The notes: generated by a model not told the origin, from the sequence alone. A stretch of 64,000 nucleotides of DNA from Hydrogenophilales bacterium (GCA_016703155.1 JADJCP010000001.1:744001-808000); one strand, 5' to 3'. Counted from the stretch's first letter, positions 51,818 to 62,134 are shown. Made by a program: numbers and translations.

Positions 51818-54244
51818 TCACTGTGGATTAAGTGGCCTCTTGACAGACCCGGAAAGGCCCGGCTGACGTGGCTCCGCAGCCAATTCATGCCAATAGCGGC
51901 GCTGCTGTGCCTGTGTCGAAATGGCCTGCGGTACGCCGTTTTCCAAGCGCACTTCGATGGCACCATGACGGTCCGTACGCCAGATTTCGGCGCCGGCCGA
52001 TGCAAGGCCGCGCAGCACCGCGGCATCGGGATGCCCGAACGGATTGGCCCGACCCACGGATATCAACGCCAACTTCGGCTTCACCGCCGCAACAAAGTCC
52101 GGGCTGGAAGAACTGCCGCTGCCATGATGCCCAACGATCAGGACATCCGACGCCACGGCTGAGCGCTGGCTCTCCAGCAGGCTCATTTCACCCAGGCGGG
52201 CAAGATCGCCGGTCAGGAGCATCGACCCGTGGCGCCCGGAAACCCGGACGACGCAGCTCCGGTCGTTGTCCTCGAAGCCGAGGTTGGCGTGGTAGCGCGC
52301 GGGTGGATAGAGCACATCGAAGCGAATGTCATCCCAGGTCCAGGATTGCCCCTCGACACAGAGGATGGGCCGCTCGGCCGCCGCCAGAATGGCCCGGCCA
52401 TGGGCGCTGAGCCGGCCATCACCCGGATCGGCAAGCGAGCTCAGCAGCCAGCCCGGAGCATGGCTGGCGATCAGCGAGAGGGCACCGCCGCTATGGTCGG
52501 TATCGTCATGCGACACCACCAGGCCATCGAGTCGCGAGTAACCTTGGCCATGCAGAAACGGGGCGACGACACGGCTGCCGGCATCGTCTCCAGAGGCATA
52601 GCCCGGACCGCTGTCATAGGCCAACGCATGGTTCCGGGTGCGCAGCACCAGGGCCAATCCCTGACCGACATCCAGGGCGTGCAGGCGATATTCGCCCAGC
52701 CCGGGCCGATCGATACGCGGCATCAACACGGGCAGAATGAGCAGCCACCCCAGCCAGCGCGCCGGTATGCCACGTGGCAGCAGCAATACCAGGACACCGA
52801 CACCGGCCAGCAACATCGCCCAAAGGCCGGGCGCGGCACCGTGCCATACCGGCTGCGGCAAGCGATCCAGCCAGCGCAATCCGGTCATGACGATCTCGAC
52901 CACGCCGGATGCCAGTGTCGCCGGCCAAGCCGCCGGGATAAGCGCCGCGCCGATCGACAGTGGCACCGCCAGCAGACTGATCAAGGGAATGGCGAAGGCA
53001 TTCGCCATGGGCGAGACCAGGGAAAATTCCTGGAACATGAACAGCAACAGCGGCAGCAATGCCAGCGTGACCACCCATTGCGCCCGCCCCCAGGCCAGCC
53101 AGCGATGTCGTTGCCCGAGGCGTCCGGCGCCGGCAAAAAGCAACGCGGCGACGGCGCCGAAGGATAGCCAGAAACCCACCGACAGCATCGCCCAGGGGTC
53201 GATGACCAGCACCAGGAAAAGCGCGGCCGCGAGCACCCGCGAGGCCGAGTGCAGACGATCCAGACTGACCGCGACAGTCACCGCCAGCAGCATGAACAAG
53301 GTCCGCTGCGCGGGAATGCCGAAGCCGGCGAGCAACGCATACAAGACCGAAACCGACAGGCCAACCCAGGGCGCGACCCGACGCGCCGGCCAGCGCAGGG
53401 TCAGCCTTGATGCCCGGCGCCAACCCCATAGCGTCGCCGTGTAGACCAACCAGCCCAGCAAGGTGACATGCAGCCCGGAGATGCTCATGAGATGGGTCAC
53501 GCCAGTACGTCGAAAAAGTTGCCACTGCTCCCCGGTAATGGCGTTCTGATCGCCCAGAGCCAGGGCGCTGATGATCCCCGCATGAGGCGAATCCGGGAGT
53601 CGCTCATGTATGCGCCCACGCAGCGTCTCACGCAGGCCATCCAGGCGCCCCGGCAAACTTTCCCTACAGTCCGCGGAGGCGGCCACGGAACCGGCAGAAA
53701 CACGACCCTGAGCACGTATGCCGCGTTCCAAGAGCCAGGCCTGGTAATCGAAACCGCCGGGATTATGGCTGCCTTGCGGCCGGTAGAGACGCGCGCTCAG
53801 GGTCAGGCAGGCGCCTCCGAGCACTGCGCGGGATGCCCTGTCGGACATTGGCTTGCCAGGGTCGTCATACAGATTCAGCACCACCCGGCCAGGCAGCCGG
53901 GCGCCGACCGTATCGACATGCTCGACCCGATAGACGAAGCGCTGCCCGCGCGGAGTAACCTCAGGCAAGCCCGCGACCCGCCCGGCCAGGCGGACCTCCC
54001 GACCCTCCCAGGCAGGGTCCAGAGTATCGGCGAGGCGCATCTCGGCGCGCCAGGCGGCATAGGCGAAGCCGACGAGCAGCATCAGACCCAGCCAGGCCGC
54101 CTGGCGCCAGTAGCCGTGCTTGGGCAGGTACGAAGCCAACAGGAAAATGGGTGCCACCCCCCAAAGCCAGCCGGTACCAGGCAGTGTCGGTTGGATCTGC
54201 AGCAGGCCGACCCCGGCGGCAAACGCCAGGATCAGCAGGCGCAT
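51818..54244 (-). CDS. comEC: ComEC/Rec2 DNA-uptake channel
   Basis: ComEC forms the inner-membrane channel for transforming DNA. From the ATG at 54244 (an alternative start is 54280) the protein has about 808 residues: N-terminal helices, a soluble OB-like segment (EGREVRLAGRVAGLPEV), the competence membrane domain starting near residue 230 (LMSISGLHVTLLG), and a C-terminal metallo-beta-lactamase domain with the SHDDTDHSGG motif. Natural transformation ability is suggested but depends on other genes. Confidence 0.94.
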   Translation of the reverse strand: MRLLILAFAAGVGLLQIQPTLPGTGWLWGVAPIFLLASYLPKHGYWRQAAWLGLMLLVGFAYAAWRAEMRLADTLDPAWEGREVRLAGRVAGLPEVTPRGQRFVYRVEHVDTVGARLPGRVVLNLYDDPGKPMSDRASRAVLGGACLTLSARLYRPQGSHNPGGFDYQAWLLERGIRAQGRVSAGSVAASADCRESLPGRLDGLRETLRGRIHERLPDSPHAGIISALALGDQNAITGEQWQLFRRTGVTHLMSISGLHVTLLGWLVYTATLWGWRRASRLTLRWPARRVAPWVGLSVSVLYALLAGFGIPAQRTLFMLLAVTVAVSLDRLHSASRVLAAALFLVLVIDPWAMLSVGFWLSFGAVAALLFAGAGRLGQRHRWLAWGRAQWVVTLALLPLLLFMFQEFSLVSPMANAFAIPLISLLAVPLSIGAALIPAAWPATLASGVVEIVMTGLRWLDRLPQPVWHGAAPGLWAMLLAGVGVLVLLLPRGIPARWLGWLLILPVLMPRIDRPGLGEYRLHALDVGQGLALVLRTRNHALAYDSGPGYASGDDAGSRVVAPFLHGQGYSRLDGLVVSHDDTDHSGGALSLIASHAPGWLLSSLADPGDGRLSAHGRAILAAAERPILCVEGQSWTWDDIRFDVLYPPARYHANLGFEDNDRSCVVRVSGRHGSMLLTGDLARLGEMSLLESQRSAVASDVLIVGHHGSGSSSSPDFVAAVKPKLALISVGRANPFGHPDAAVLRGLASAGAEIWRTDRHGAIEVRLENGVPQAISTQAQQRRYWHELAAEPRQPGLSGSVKRPLNPQ

Positions 54245-54320
54245 CGTCACCCGCTTGGCGTGGCTTTCCGGCGCGTCCAAGGCAGTTCAGCGATGGGCGT
54301 CGCGCAAAGGCCGGATGGGT

Positions 54321-55214
54321 TTAGTCGCGCTCGCTCGGCACCGCGATCGGGTAACCGTTCGACAAGGCGGTCAGGAAGACCTCCAGGTCAGTGGAAGCGC
54401 TGCTGCCTGGCATCAGGGGCTGTGCGCCGGTATCGAGCTGGCACTCGATCATGCGCAGTTGCAGCGACTGCAGCACATAGCGCGTCCGGTACACTGGGAA
54501 ATGGCTGGCATCGCTGAACGGCGAGGTCACGGTGTTACCGCGCAGGTGCTTGCCGATGTTGTGGATGTGACAAGACGCACAGGCGAAGTTCAGGCGCCCG
54601 GACTTGGTGTGGTAGAGCGTCCGACCGCGTTCATACGCCTGCTTCATGGGCCCCTTGGAGACATCGATACGCAAGGGCATGCCGTTGCTCTTGCTGGCGA
54701 TGTAGAGGGAGATGGCGCTGTTCTCGTAACTGCCGTTCTGCATCACCACGCCCTCCTTTGCCGCGCAGCGCTCGATGACCTCTTCCAGGCCAGCGACGTG
54801 GCCAAGGTTGGCAAGGTAACGTGGATAGGACGCGCGCAGGCCTTTCAGATTGCCTTTCCGGGCACCCAGGCATTTGGCGAAAGCACCGCTCTGATTCAGG
54901 CTCTGGTAGCGCTCCTCGCCGTGATCTAGGGCGAAATGGCCACCATGCACCGCCTGGTTGAACGGCGGGTCCATGAATTTCCAATTGAGCCGCCAGAACT
55001 CTTCCGGGTTGCCCGCCAAGGTCGGGTCAAGTTTGGCGCGGTCCTTCCAGTAGCGGTACGTATTCGAGAACTTCGTGTCGCCATCGACTCGCGGGACGTA
55101 CTGTTCCATCGGCTCAAGCTCCCGATACAGTAGCGCCTCGGCACCTTGAGACACGCTCGCGACGCATGTCAGAAGCAGAACGGCGTAGTGTTTCCAATCG
55201 ATGCGCATGGCCAT
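54321..55214 (-). CDS. soxA: Sulfur-oxidation cytochrome SoxA
   Basis: SoxA, with SoxX, oxidatively links thiosulfate or other sulfur compounds to the SoxY carrier in the periplasm. The 297-residue protein has a signal peptide (cleavage near SQG-AE, residue 24), one CxxCH haem motif (CASCH, about residue 214) and the RMIECQL segment holding the conserved active-site Cys that serves as a haem ligand. Only one CxxCH is seen, as in single-haem SoxA types. It follows soxX by four bases. No soxYZ or soxB is in the window. Confidence 0.93.
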   Translation of the reverse strand: MAMRIDWKHYAVLLLTCVASVSQGAEALLYRELEPMEQYVPRVDGDTKFSNTYRYWKDRAKLDPTLAGNPEEFWRLNWKFMDPPFNQAVHGGHFALDHGEERYQSLNQSGAFAKCLGARKGNLKGLRASYPRYLANLGHVAGLEEVIERCAAKEGVVMQNGSYENSAISLYIASKSNGMPLRIDVSKGPMKQAYERGRTLYHTKSGRLNFACASCHIHNIGKHLRGNTVTSPFSDASHFPVYRTRYVLQSLQLRMIECQLDTGAQPLMPGSSASTDLEVFLTALSNGYPIAVPSERD

Positions 55215-55218
55215 CCCC

Positions 55219-55749
55219 TTATTCGATGCTTTGCAGGTAAGCGACCAGATCGCGTATCTCCTGATCGCTCAGCAGATTATGGCTGCCGAACGGCGGCATG
55301 ACGCTGGTTGGATTGAATATCCGGGCATCGTAGATCTGCTGGTAGATGCGGTCGGCGGTGTATTCGTATTTCTTGTACTGCAGCAGCGAATTGCCGACGG
55401 TGCCTGGCCAATCGTCGCCTGGCAATTGGTGGCAGGTGACGCAATTGCCGCGCGCGGACGCCATGGCGATTTCTCGGCCACGCGTGATGTCGCCGTTCAA
55501 CGGCAGCGTCAAAGCCGCTTTTTTCGGCCGTATTGCCGCACGCTTGTCGGCGTGGCTCAGGGTCACCCAGGCGGTCAGGTCACGATCGTGCGGCACCCAT
55601 TCGAGGCGGCCGCTGTTGGGCACGACCTTGGGCACCAGGGTCTTGTTCGGCGATTTCAGGTCGACGGCGGCGTCGGGCGGTAGATCCGCCGCGCACAAAG
55701 GGGCCGTGGCCAGACAGACACCCACCAGAATGAACACCTGCTTATACAT
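55219..55749 (-). CDS. soxX: Sulfur-oxidation cytochrome SoxX
   Basis: The 176-residue SoxX cytochrome c carries a signal peptide (MYKQVFILVGVCLATAPLCA), the haem motif CVTCH near residue 104 with the HQLPGDDWPGTVG segment typical of SoxX, and a Met ligand in the MPPFG motif near residue 151. It forms a complex with SoxA, whose gene follows immediately. Other sox genes must be encoded elsewhere. Confidence 0.93.
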   Translation of the reverse strand: MYKQVFILVGVCLATAPLCAADLPPDAAVDLKSPNKTLVPKVVPNSGRLEWVPHDRDLTAWVTLSHADKRAAIRPKKAALTLPLNGDITRGREIAMASARGNCVTCHQLPGDDWPGTVGNSLLQYKKYEYTADRIYQQIYDARIFNPTSVMPPFGSHNLLSDQEIRDLVAYLQSIE

Positions 55750-55802
55750 TATTGAGTCTCCAATATCCTCGTTATCGTGGTGAGTTTAGCACCATCGTTT
55801 GG

Positions 55803-56522
55803 TCAAACAGGCACAAGCATCCCATCGTGCAATTCAAGCACCCGCTGCATCCGCCCCGCCAGATTCGGGTCATGGCTGACGACTAGGAAGCTGACGCCAT
55901 GTCTATTGTTCAGTTCGAGCATCATCTCCTGAATCCGCTCCGCGGTATGCAGGTCCAGATTGCCGGTGGGTTCGTCCATCAGTACACAGGCCGGTCTCGT
56001 CACCAAGGCACGCGCAATGGCGGCGCGCTGCCGTTCGCCCCCTGACAGCTCGCCGGGACGATGCGTCAGGCGATGACCAAGGCCAACTTCCTCCAGCCAG
56101 GTCCGCGCCGCCGCGAACGCCGCCGCCTTGTCCATGCGCCGGATGATGAGGGGCATGGCGACATTCTCCACGGCGGTAAATTCAGCAAGCAGATGATGAA
56201 ACTGATAGACAAAGCCGAGCGCCTGGTTGCGCAGCAGACCGCGCTCGGTCTCGCCCATGCGCCACAGATCCTGGCCCCCGACCTGCACGGCCCCGGCGTC
56301 GGGCTTGTCCAGCCCGCCCAGTACATGCAGCAACGTGCTCTTGCCTGAGCCGGAGGTGCCGACCACCGCCACCCGCTCACCGGCGGCGATCTCCAGGTCG
56401 AGCCCGGCCAGCACCGGCACCTCGGCCTTGCCCTGCCAATAGCTTTTCTTCAGCCCGACGCAGGCCAGGACCGACTCACGTCTTTTGTCTCCGAAGGGGG
56501 GCATGCCTGACACCTCACTCAT
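55803..56522 (-). CDS. lolD: Lipoprotein-releasing ABC ATPase LolD
   Basis: LolD powers extraction of lipoproteins from the inner membrane. The 239-residue protein has Walker A GTSGSGKS (about residues 55-62), the Q-loop FVYQFHHLL, signature LSGGERQR, and Walker B CVLMDEPTGN. The first 16 residues form a short extra leader. It overlaps the upstream lolC/E gene by eight bases. Confidence 0.95.
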   Translation of the reverse strand: MSEVSGMPPFGDKRRESVLACVGLKKSYWQGKAEVPVLAGLDLEIAAGERVAVVGTSGSGKSTLLHVLGGLDKPDAGAVQVGGQDLWRMGETERGLLRNQALGFVYQFHHLLAEFTAVENVAMPLIIRRMDKAAAFAAARTWLEEVGLGHRLTHRPGELSGGERQRAAIARALVTRPACVLMDEPTGNLDLHTAERIQEMMLELNNRHGVSFLVVSHDPNLAGRMQRVLELHDGMLVPV

Positions 56523-57759
56523 ATCTCAGCGCCTCCGCCGGTTGCACCCGAGAGGCACGCCAACTCGGATACAAGGTCGCCAGAAAGGCCAGCGCCAGGG
56601 CGACGCCGCCGATCAGCATGACATCGTTCCAGACCACCTTGGAGGGCAGTTCGGAGATGTAGTAGACATCCGCGGGGAAGAGATCCATGCCGACGGCCTT
56701 TTCGATCCAGGGCACCACGGTCTCGACGTTCAGCGCCAGCAGCACGCCGGAGAGCACGCCCAGACCGGTGCCGATGACGCCGATCAGGCTGCCCTGCACC
56801 ATGAAAATTTTCATGATGCTCGCCGGACTGGCGCCGAGGGTACGCAGGATGGCGATGTCCGGCTGCTTGTCGGTGACGGCCATGACCAGGGTCGAAACAA
56901 TATTGAAGGCCGCGACGGCGACGATCAGCAGCAGGATGATGAACATCATGCGCTTCTCGATCTGCACGGCGCGGAAGAAATTGGTATGGCTCATGGTCCA
57001 GTCGGAGATGTAATAGTCGCCGACCAGCATCTTGGCCATCTCGCGGGTAACCCAGGGGGCACGCTCCATGTCCGCCAGCTTGACGCGCAAACCGGAAACC
57101 CCGGTGCCCAGGCGATACATCTTCGCCGCGTCCTCGATGTTGAGCAGCGCCATGCCGGCGTCGTACTCGTACATCCCGACGCGGAAGATGCCGACCACGT
57201 TGAACTGCTTCATGCGCGGCAGCATGCCCGCCGGAGTGATGACGCCCTGCGGCACGATCAGCGTCACCTTGTCGCCGACGAAGACCCCCAGCGAGCGGGC
57301 CAGGTCCAGGCCCAGGACAATATTGAAGCCACCCGGGGTCAGGTCGGCGAGTTTGCCGCTCTGCATCTGCCTGGAGAATTCGGCCACTTGGTCCTCGCGT
57401 CCGGGCAGGACGCCACGAATCATCGTTCCCTTGGTCTCGGAACCCACCGCCAGCAGACCCTGGCCGCTGACAAACGGAGCCGAGCCGAGCACTTCGGGGT
57501 GTTTTGCCACCTGCCCGGCCAAACCCGGCCAATCGCCCAGCGTCCCGGCCGGACCGCTGATCTCCATATGCGCCGCGACACCGAGGATGCGTGTCCGCAG
57601 TTCTTCCTGGAAGCCATTCATCACCGAAAGCACAACGATCAGGGCCATGACGCCGAGAGCAATGCCGGCCATGGAGACGCCCGAAATGAACGAGATGAAG
57701 TGGTTGCGCCGCTTGGCGCGGGTGTAGCGCAGACCGATCCAGAGTTCATAGGGTTTCAC
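56515..57759 (-). CDS. lolC: Lipoprotein-releasing permease LolC/LolE
   Basis: A 414-residue MacB/FtsX-type permease with one N-terminal helix (about residues 20-45), a large periplasmic domain and three C-terminal helices. The family phrase RRNHFISFISGVSMAGIALGV and the C-terminal YPSWRASRVQPAEALRYE are present. A single LolC/E-type gene next to LolD suggests a homodimeric LolF-like system or a second subunit elsewhere. Confidence 0.94.
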   Translation of the reverse strand: MKPYELWIGLRYTRAKRRNHFISFISGVSMAGIALGVMALIVVLSVMNGFQEELRTRILGVAAHMEISGPAGTLGDWPGLAGQVAKHPEVLGSAPFVSGQGLLAVGSETKGTMIRGVLPGREDQVAEFSRQMQSGKLADLTPGGFNIVLGLDLARSLGVFVGDKVTLIVPQGVITPAGMLPRMKQFNVVGIFRVGMYEYDAGMALLNIEDAAKMYRLGTGVSGLRVKLADMERAPWVTREMAKMLVGDYYISDWTMSHTNFFRAVQIEKRMMFIILLLIVAVAAFNIVSTLVMAVTDKQPDIAILRTLGASPASIMKIFMVQGSLIGVIGTGLGVLSGVLLALNVETVVPWIEKAVGMDLFPADVYYISELPSKVVWNDVMLIGGVALALAFLATLYPSWRASRVQPAEALRYE

Positions 57760-57762
57760 GGC

Positions 57763-58182
57763 CTATTCTCCGATGACATGCGCGGCGACCTGACGGCGGC
57801 TGCCGACGCGCCGATGCTCGAATAGATAGAGGCCCTGCCAGGTTCCCAGCACCATGGCGCCATCGACCACCGGGATGGAAAGCTGGGTCAGTGTCAGGGC
57901 GGCGCGGACATGCGCCGGCATGTCGTCCGGGCCTTCCAGGGTATGCCTGTAAAGCGAATCGCCCTCGGGCACCAGGCGGGAGAGAAAGGCCTCCAGGTCG
58001 CGCTGCACATCCGGGTCGGCGTTCTCCTGAATCACCAGACTGGCCGAGGTGTGGCGCACGAACAAGGTCAGCAGCCCCTCGCGGAGACCGGTCTCGCGCA
58101 GCCAGGCGCTGACCTCGCGGGTAAAGCCGATCAGGCCTTTGCCGGGGCTGGTAATACCGAATTGGGTGGAAAACTGTCGCAT
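57763..58182 (-). CDS. YjbQ-family (UPF0047) protein
   Basis: A 139-residue protein with the family motifs LTLFVRHTSASLVIQENADPDV and LGTWQGLYLFEHR. Members from other bacteria show thiamine-phosphate synthase activity when overproduced, but the natural role is unclear. It lies three bases after the lolC/E start region on the same strand and may be transcribed with the lol genes. Confidence 0.9.
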   Translation of the reverse strand: MRQFSTQFGITSPGKGLIGFTREVSAWLRETGLREGLLTLFVRHTSASLVIQENADPDVQRDLEAFLSRLVPEGDSLYRHTLEGPDDMPAHVRAALTLTQLSIPVVDGAMVLGTWQGLYLFEHRRVGSRRQVAAHVIGE

Positions 58183-58218
58183 CCGCGCATTCTAACCGGA
58201 CACCTTACAATCCCGCCC

Positions 58219-59205
58219 ATGCGATACCTGCACCTGATCATCGCCGGCCTCCACCCGGAGCCTGGCCCGAGCCGCGCCGAGCTGTTAGAAGGCATGCCCG
58301 CGCTGAAGACATTGCTGACGCGCGGGCGGCGCTTTTCCGGGGAGTTTGCCCTGTCCCCGGCCCAGCGTCTGGCGCGCTTCACGCCACCGGACAGCCAGCA
58401 CACAGTCGCCCTGGCGCCAATCCGTCTGGCCCATGAGGGTCTCGATGCCAGCAGACCAGGCTGGCTCTGTGCCGACCCAGTACATCTGCGGCTGATGCGC
58501 GACCACATTCTGCTCGGCGACGCCCACACTTTTGAGCTTGACGCCACCGAGGCGCGCGCACTTGTCGATGGCCTGAACGAACACTTTCGGGAACGTGTCG
58601 AGTTCGTCGCCGTCACGCCGGATCGCTGGTACGCCCGTCTGGCAACGCCGCTGGACGGCAGCTCCGACCCCCTGGATGCCCACCTGGCCCGCCCCGTCGA
58701 GGCCGGCGCCGGGTCGAGTAGCGCGGCACGCGATCTGGCGCGGCTGGGCAACGAGGTGCAAATGTATTTGCACCAGCACCCGGTCAATGCGGCCCGCGAG
58801 GCGCGCGGCGCCGATCCCGTCAACAGCGTCTGGTTCTGGGGCGGGGGCGAAGTGCTGAGACCGGTCGTGCCGGCGGTGGCCATGCTCGGCGAAAGTTTCC
58901 TGGCCGAGGCCGTCGCCGCGGCCGGAAGTGTGCCTTACCTGCCACTGAATGCCTGTGCCGCCCGACTCGCCGATAAACATGACAGTGCACTGCTGTATAT
59001 CGACAGTCTCCACGCGCCCGCCAGCTACGGGCAGTACCCGGTCTTGCGGCAGCGCCTGCTGGAACTCGAAACCGGCGTATTCCAGCCCCTGCTCGCCGGC
59101 TTGCGCCGGGGTCGAATCGAGACGGCCATCGTCTAAGTTCTTGGTGCCACGGGCTACGGCCTGCGTCTGGACCGCTGGGATACCTGGAAATTCTGGCGCC
59201 GATGA
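58219..59205 (+). pseudogene. RpfE-like/phosphoglycerate-mutase-type regulatory protein gene with a premature stop
   Basis: The frame from ATG 58219 codes for 305 residues to a TAA at 59134-59136 and is recognised by NSVWFWGGGE. The same frame continues after the stop for another 22 codons (VLGATGYGLRLDRWDTWKFW, then RR) to a TGA that overlaps the start of the next gene by ATGA. The tail matches the usual family ending. The stop is therefore likely a nonsense change or a sequence error in an otherwise intact gene of about 328 codons. The protein, if truncated, lacks its last basic/aromatic stretch. Confidence 0.78.
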
Positions 59206-61355
59206 TCCCGGGCAAGCCCATCCCGCCGAAACAAGTCATCCTGCAGGCCGCGCTTGTTCTGGCCGTGCTGATTTGCGCCTGTATCTGGCCGCTTTGCTCG
59301 CAGCCCTGGCTGGGTGTGCGTTTCGCCGCATCCGAAGATGGCTCGCTGCGTATCGTCGCAACGGCTGGCCCGGCGCAACGCGCCGGCCTGACCATGGGCA
59401 GCGCGCTGGCGCTGCACGACACGCAGGGCGGGCGCATCCCCTTGGTCGGTGAAGACATCCTCGAAGAACCCGACTTTCTCCATGAGTATCACGACTACAA
59501 CGCCTTCATGGCGCGGCAAGGTCGGATTGCCACCATCCTTGCAGGCACGCATGTCGGCATCGAAACCCCCGATGGCACGACCTGGCTGGCCCCGGAACGC
59601 CGACCGATCAGTGACCTGCCGTTGATATTCTGGTTCCAGATCATTTGCGGCGGCATTGCCTGGATGGTCGGCGCCAATGTCATCGCCAACAGCCGCGAAC
59701 GCGCCGCCCGCTTTTATGGCCTGACCGGCGCGGTCTTTCTTCTGGTCACCTATACGGCGGCCATCTACAGTGCCCGCGAACTCGCCCTCGACGGCACCGT
59801 GTTCCGCGCCCTGTCGGTGGCCGACCACGCGGGCGCCCTGCTCTTCGCGGCGGCATTCCTCGGCCTGCTCTGGATCTACCCGACACGCCTCGGCAGCCAG
59901 CGCGTGCCCTTGGCCTTTCTCGGTTTCTATCTGGCCGTCTGGATCGCCGATACGGCGCAGTGGGCTCCTGACATGAATTACGGCATCCGCTATCCGATGC
60001 TTGCCGGGATGGCCACCAGCTTCGTGCTGGCCGCGATGCAGTGGCGCCGGGCACGCTACGAACCGATCAGCCGTGCCGCGCTGAAGTGGTTCCTGATGAC
60101 CCTGACCCTGGGCAGCGCGGTCTTCGTGCTAGGCGTTTTCGGCATGCAAGCCCTGGGGCATCTTCCGGCGATCCCTCAGGGTTTCGCCTTCGGCTTCGTA
60201 CTGATGATGTATCTGGGCATGGCCATCGGCATGCGCCGCTATCGCCTGTTCAACCTCGAGCCCTGGTGGCCGCAGCTCTGGCTCTGGTTCCTGGGTGGCC
60301 TGATGGTCGTCGTGATCGATCTGGTGCTGATCCGCCTGCTCCTGCTCGACCAGCAACTCGCCCTGGTGCTCGCCGTGGCGCTGGCCGGCTGGCTCTACTT
60401 CCCGCTCCGGCAGCGGCTCCTGCGGGGTGCCCTGCACGCCCGCGACACACGCCTCTCGGAGTTGATGCCGGAGTTGATCCGCGTTTCCTCGGCGCCAATG
60501 GGCCCGGAAGCCTTGGCGGCAAGCTGGCGCAACCTTCTGGACCGGGCTTTCCAGCCCCTGTCGATGAGCGACGACATGCACGAAATCAACGACACGCGCA
60601 TCCTCGACGCCGGTCTGCGCCTGGCCATTCCGCGGATCGAAGGTCCGGGTGGGCTGGTGCTGAGCCACGCCGACGGTGGCCGGCGTCTGTTCCTGCCGGC
60701 CGATCTGGAACTGGCCCAAAGCCTGCTGGAACTCCTCCGTCAGGCCGTCTCGCGCCAAGAAGATTACGCACGCGGCGCCCACGAGGAGCGCGAGCGCATC
60801 GCCCGCGACCTGCATGACGATGTCGGCGCCAAGTTGCTGACCCTGATCCACCGGGCGGAATCGCCGGATACCGCCGAGCGACTGCGCGCCGTCCTGCAGG
60901 ATTTGCGCAGCCTCGCGGCCAGTCTGGACCGGGAGCCCGCGCCTCTGGGCGACGCCATCGCCGACTGGCGTGGCGAGATCGCCGACCGCTGCGAAGGTGC
61001 CGCTGTCGCACTCGATTGGCAGGATGCCCTGATGGACAGCCATCTGCCCATCCACTCAGGCTGCCGCCTGGCGCTCGAACGGGTGTTGCGCGAAGCCGTG
61101 ACCAACGCACTCAAGCACGGCCGCCCATCGCGCTTGACGGTACTTGCCGAGGACACCGGCGATGAAGTCATCCTGACGGTCGCCGACGACGGCATGGGTC
61201 CGGCGCCGGAACTCTGGGGCTCCGGCCTCGGCCTGCGCAATCAGGCCGTGCGCATGGCCACGCTGGGTGGCGCACTGCGTTACCATGCCCACTCACCACG
61301 CGGTACCCGGGTTGAAATCCGTCTACCCAAGGACGCTCTGGAGGCCACCGGATGA
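59202..61355 (+). CDS. NarL-type membrane sensor histidine kinase
   Basis: A 717-residue kinase. The N-terminal helix (about residues 10-30) leads into a periplasmic PDZ-like segment (LGVRFAASEDGSLRI, AGPAQRAGL), followed by about seven or eight helices (about 140-410) resembling a 7TM sensor. A HisKA_3 domain follows, with ERERIARDLHDDVGAKLL (phospho-His, about residue 539), and a HATPase domain (NALKHG, VADDGMG, GSGLGLRNQ). The response regulator gene follows with a four-base overlap. The ligand is not known. Confidence 0.92.
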   Translation: MIPGKPIPPKQVILQAALVLAVLICACIWPLCSQPWLGVRFAASEDGSLRIVATAGPAQRAGLTMGSALALHDTQGGRIPLVGEDILEEPDFLHEYHDYNAFMARQGRIATILAGTHVGIETPDGTTWLAPERRPISDLPLIFWFQIICGGIAWMVGANVIANSRERAARFYGLTGAVFLLVTYTAAIYSARELALDGTVFRALSVADHAGALLFAAAFLGLLWIYPTRLGSQRVPLAFLGFYLAVWIADTAQWAPDMNYGIRYPMLAGMATSFVLAAMQWRRARYEPISRAALKWFLMTLTLGSAVFVLGVFGMQALGHLPAIPQGFAFGFVLMMYLGMAIGMRRYRLFNLEPWWPQLWLWFLGGLMVVVIDLVLIRLLLLDQQLALVLAVALAGWLYFPLRQRLLRGALHARDTRLSELMPELIRVSSAPMGPEALAASWRNLLDRAFQPLSMSDDMHEINDTRILDAGLRLAIPRIEGPGGLVLSHADGGRRLFLPADLELAQSLLELLRQAVSRQEDYARGAHEERERIARDLHDDVGAKLLTLIHRAESPDTAERLRAVLQDLRSLAASLDREPAPLGDAIADWRGEIADRCEGAAVALDWQDALMDSHLPIHSGCRLALERVLREAVTNALKHGRPSRLTVLAEDTGDEVILTVADDGMGPAPELWGSGLGLRNQAVRMATLGGALRYHAHSPRGTRVEIRLPKDALEATG

Positions 61356-61978
61356 AACATGCGCTCATTGTCGAAGACTTGCCCGACACCCAGGCGTGGC
61401 TGACACGGCTGATCGTCAGCGCCTTCCCGGACATCCGCTGCCTGTGCGCCAACTCAGTGGAATCTGCTCTGGCCCTGTCCCGACGTGAGTCCTTCCAGCT
61501 CGCGCTGGTGGATCTGGGGCTGCCCGACGGCGATGGCACCCGGGTAATCGAATCGCTGAACTCGCTTGAATCGCCCCCTGTGATTGTCGTTGCCAGCATT
61601 TTCGACGATGACCGCCACCTGTTCCCGGCGTTGCAGGCGGGTGCACAAGGCTATCTGCTCAAGGACCAGCCCATGGATCAACTGGTCGCCAACTTGCGTG
61701 GCATTCTCGATGGCAACCCGCCGCTTTCGCCGGCCATCGCCCGACGTCTGCTCGGTTTCTTCAAGGAGCCCGCCCCGGGTGGCGAGTCGCTGACCGCGCG
61801 CGAAAAAGAAGCCCTGGGTTACTTGGCCAGAGGCATGAAAGTCGCCGAAATGGCCGAAGCGATGGGCATCACCCGGCATACGGCCTCGGATCACGTGAAA
61901 AGCGTCTATCGCAAACTGAACGTCTCCTCGCGTGCCCAGGCAACCCTGCATGCCGTGCGCATGGGCCTGATCCAGTAG
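61352..61978 (+). CDS. LuxR/NarL-family response regulator
   Basis: A 208-residue regulator with a receiver domain (phospho-Asp in LALVDLGLPDGDG, about residue 53, and KDQPMDQL) and a C-terminal LuxR HTH (LTAREKEALGYLARG and ITRHTASDHVKSVYRKL). It is the partner of the kinase just upstream. No strong target site was identified nearby. Confidence 0.95.
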   Translation: MKHALIVEDLPDTQAWLTRLIVSAFPDIRCLCANSVESALALSRRESFQLALVDLGLPDGDGTRVIESLNSLESPPVIVVASIFDDDRHLFPALQAGAQGYLLKDQPMDQLVANLRGILDGNPPLSPAIARRLLGFFKEPAPGGESLTAREKEALGYLARGMKVAEMAEAMGITRHTASDHVKSVYRKLNVSSRAQATLHAVRMGLIQ

Positions 61979-62134
61979 GCCTACAGCCGGCACACCCCCT
62001 CATTCGCGGGATTGCGGCGCGGCGTCTGCTGACGAACACTCCCGCCTGATAACAACGAGCGATCACAGTCGGCCTGAAGTCGACGGACCCACTACCCAAT
62101 CTCAATGATTTTTCGAACATTCTCAGGAGTAACC

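Noticed and set aside
59134..59136. Programmed stop-codon recoding (TAA) in the RpfE-like gene
   Set aside because: TAA is not a known recoding codon for selenocysteine or pyrrolysine. Mutation or sequence error is simpler.
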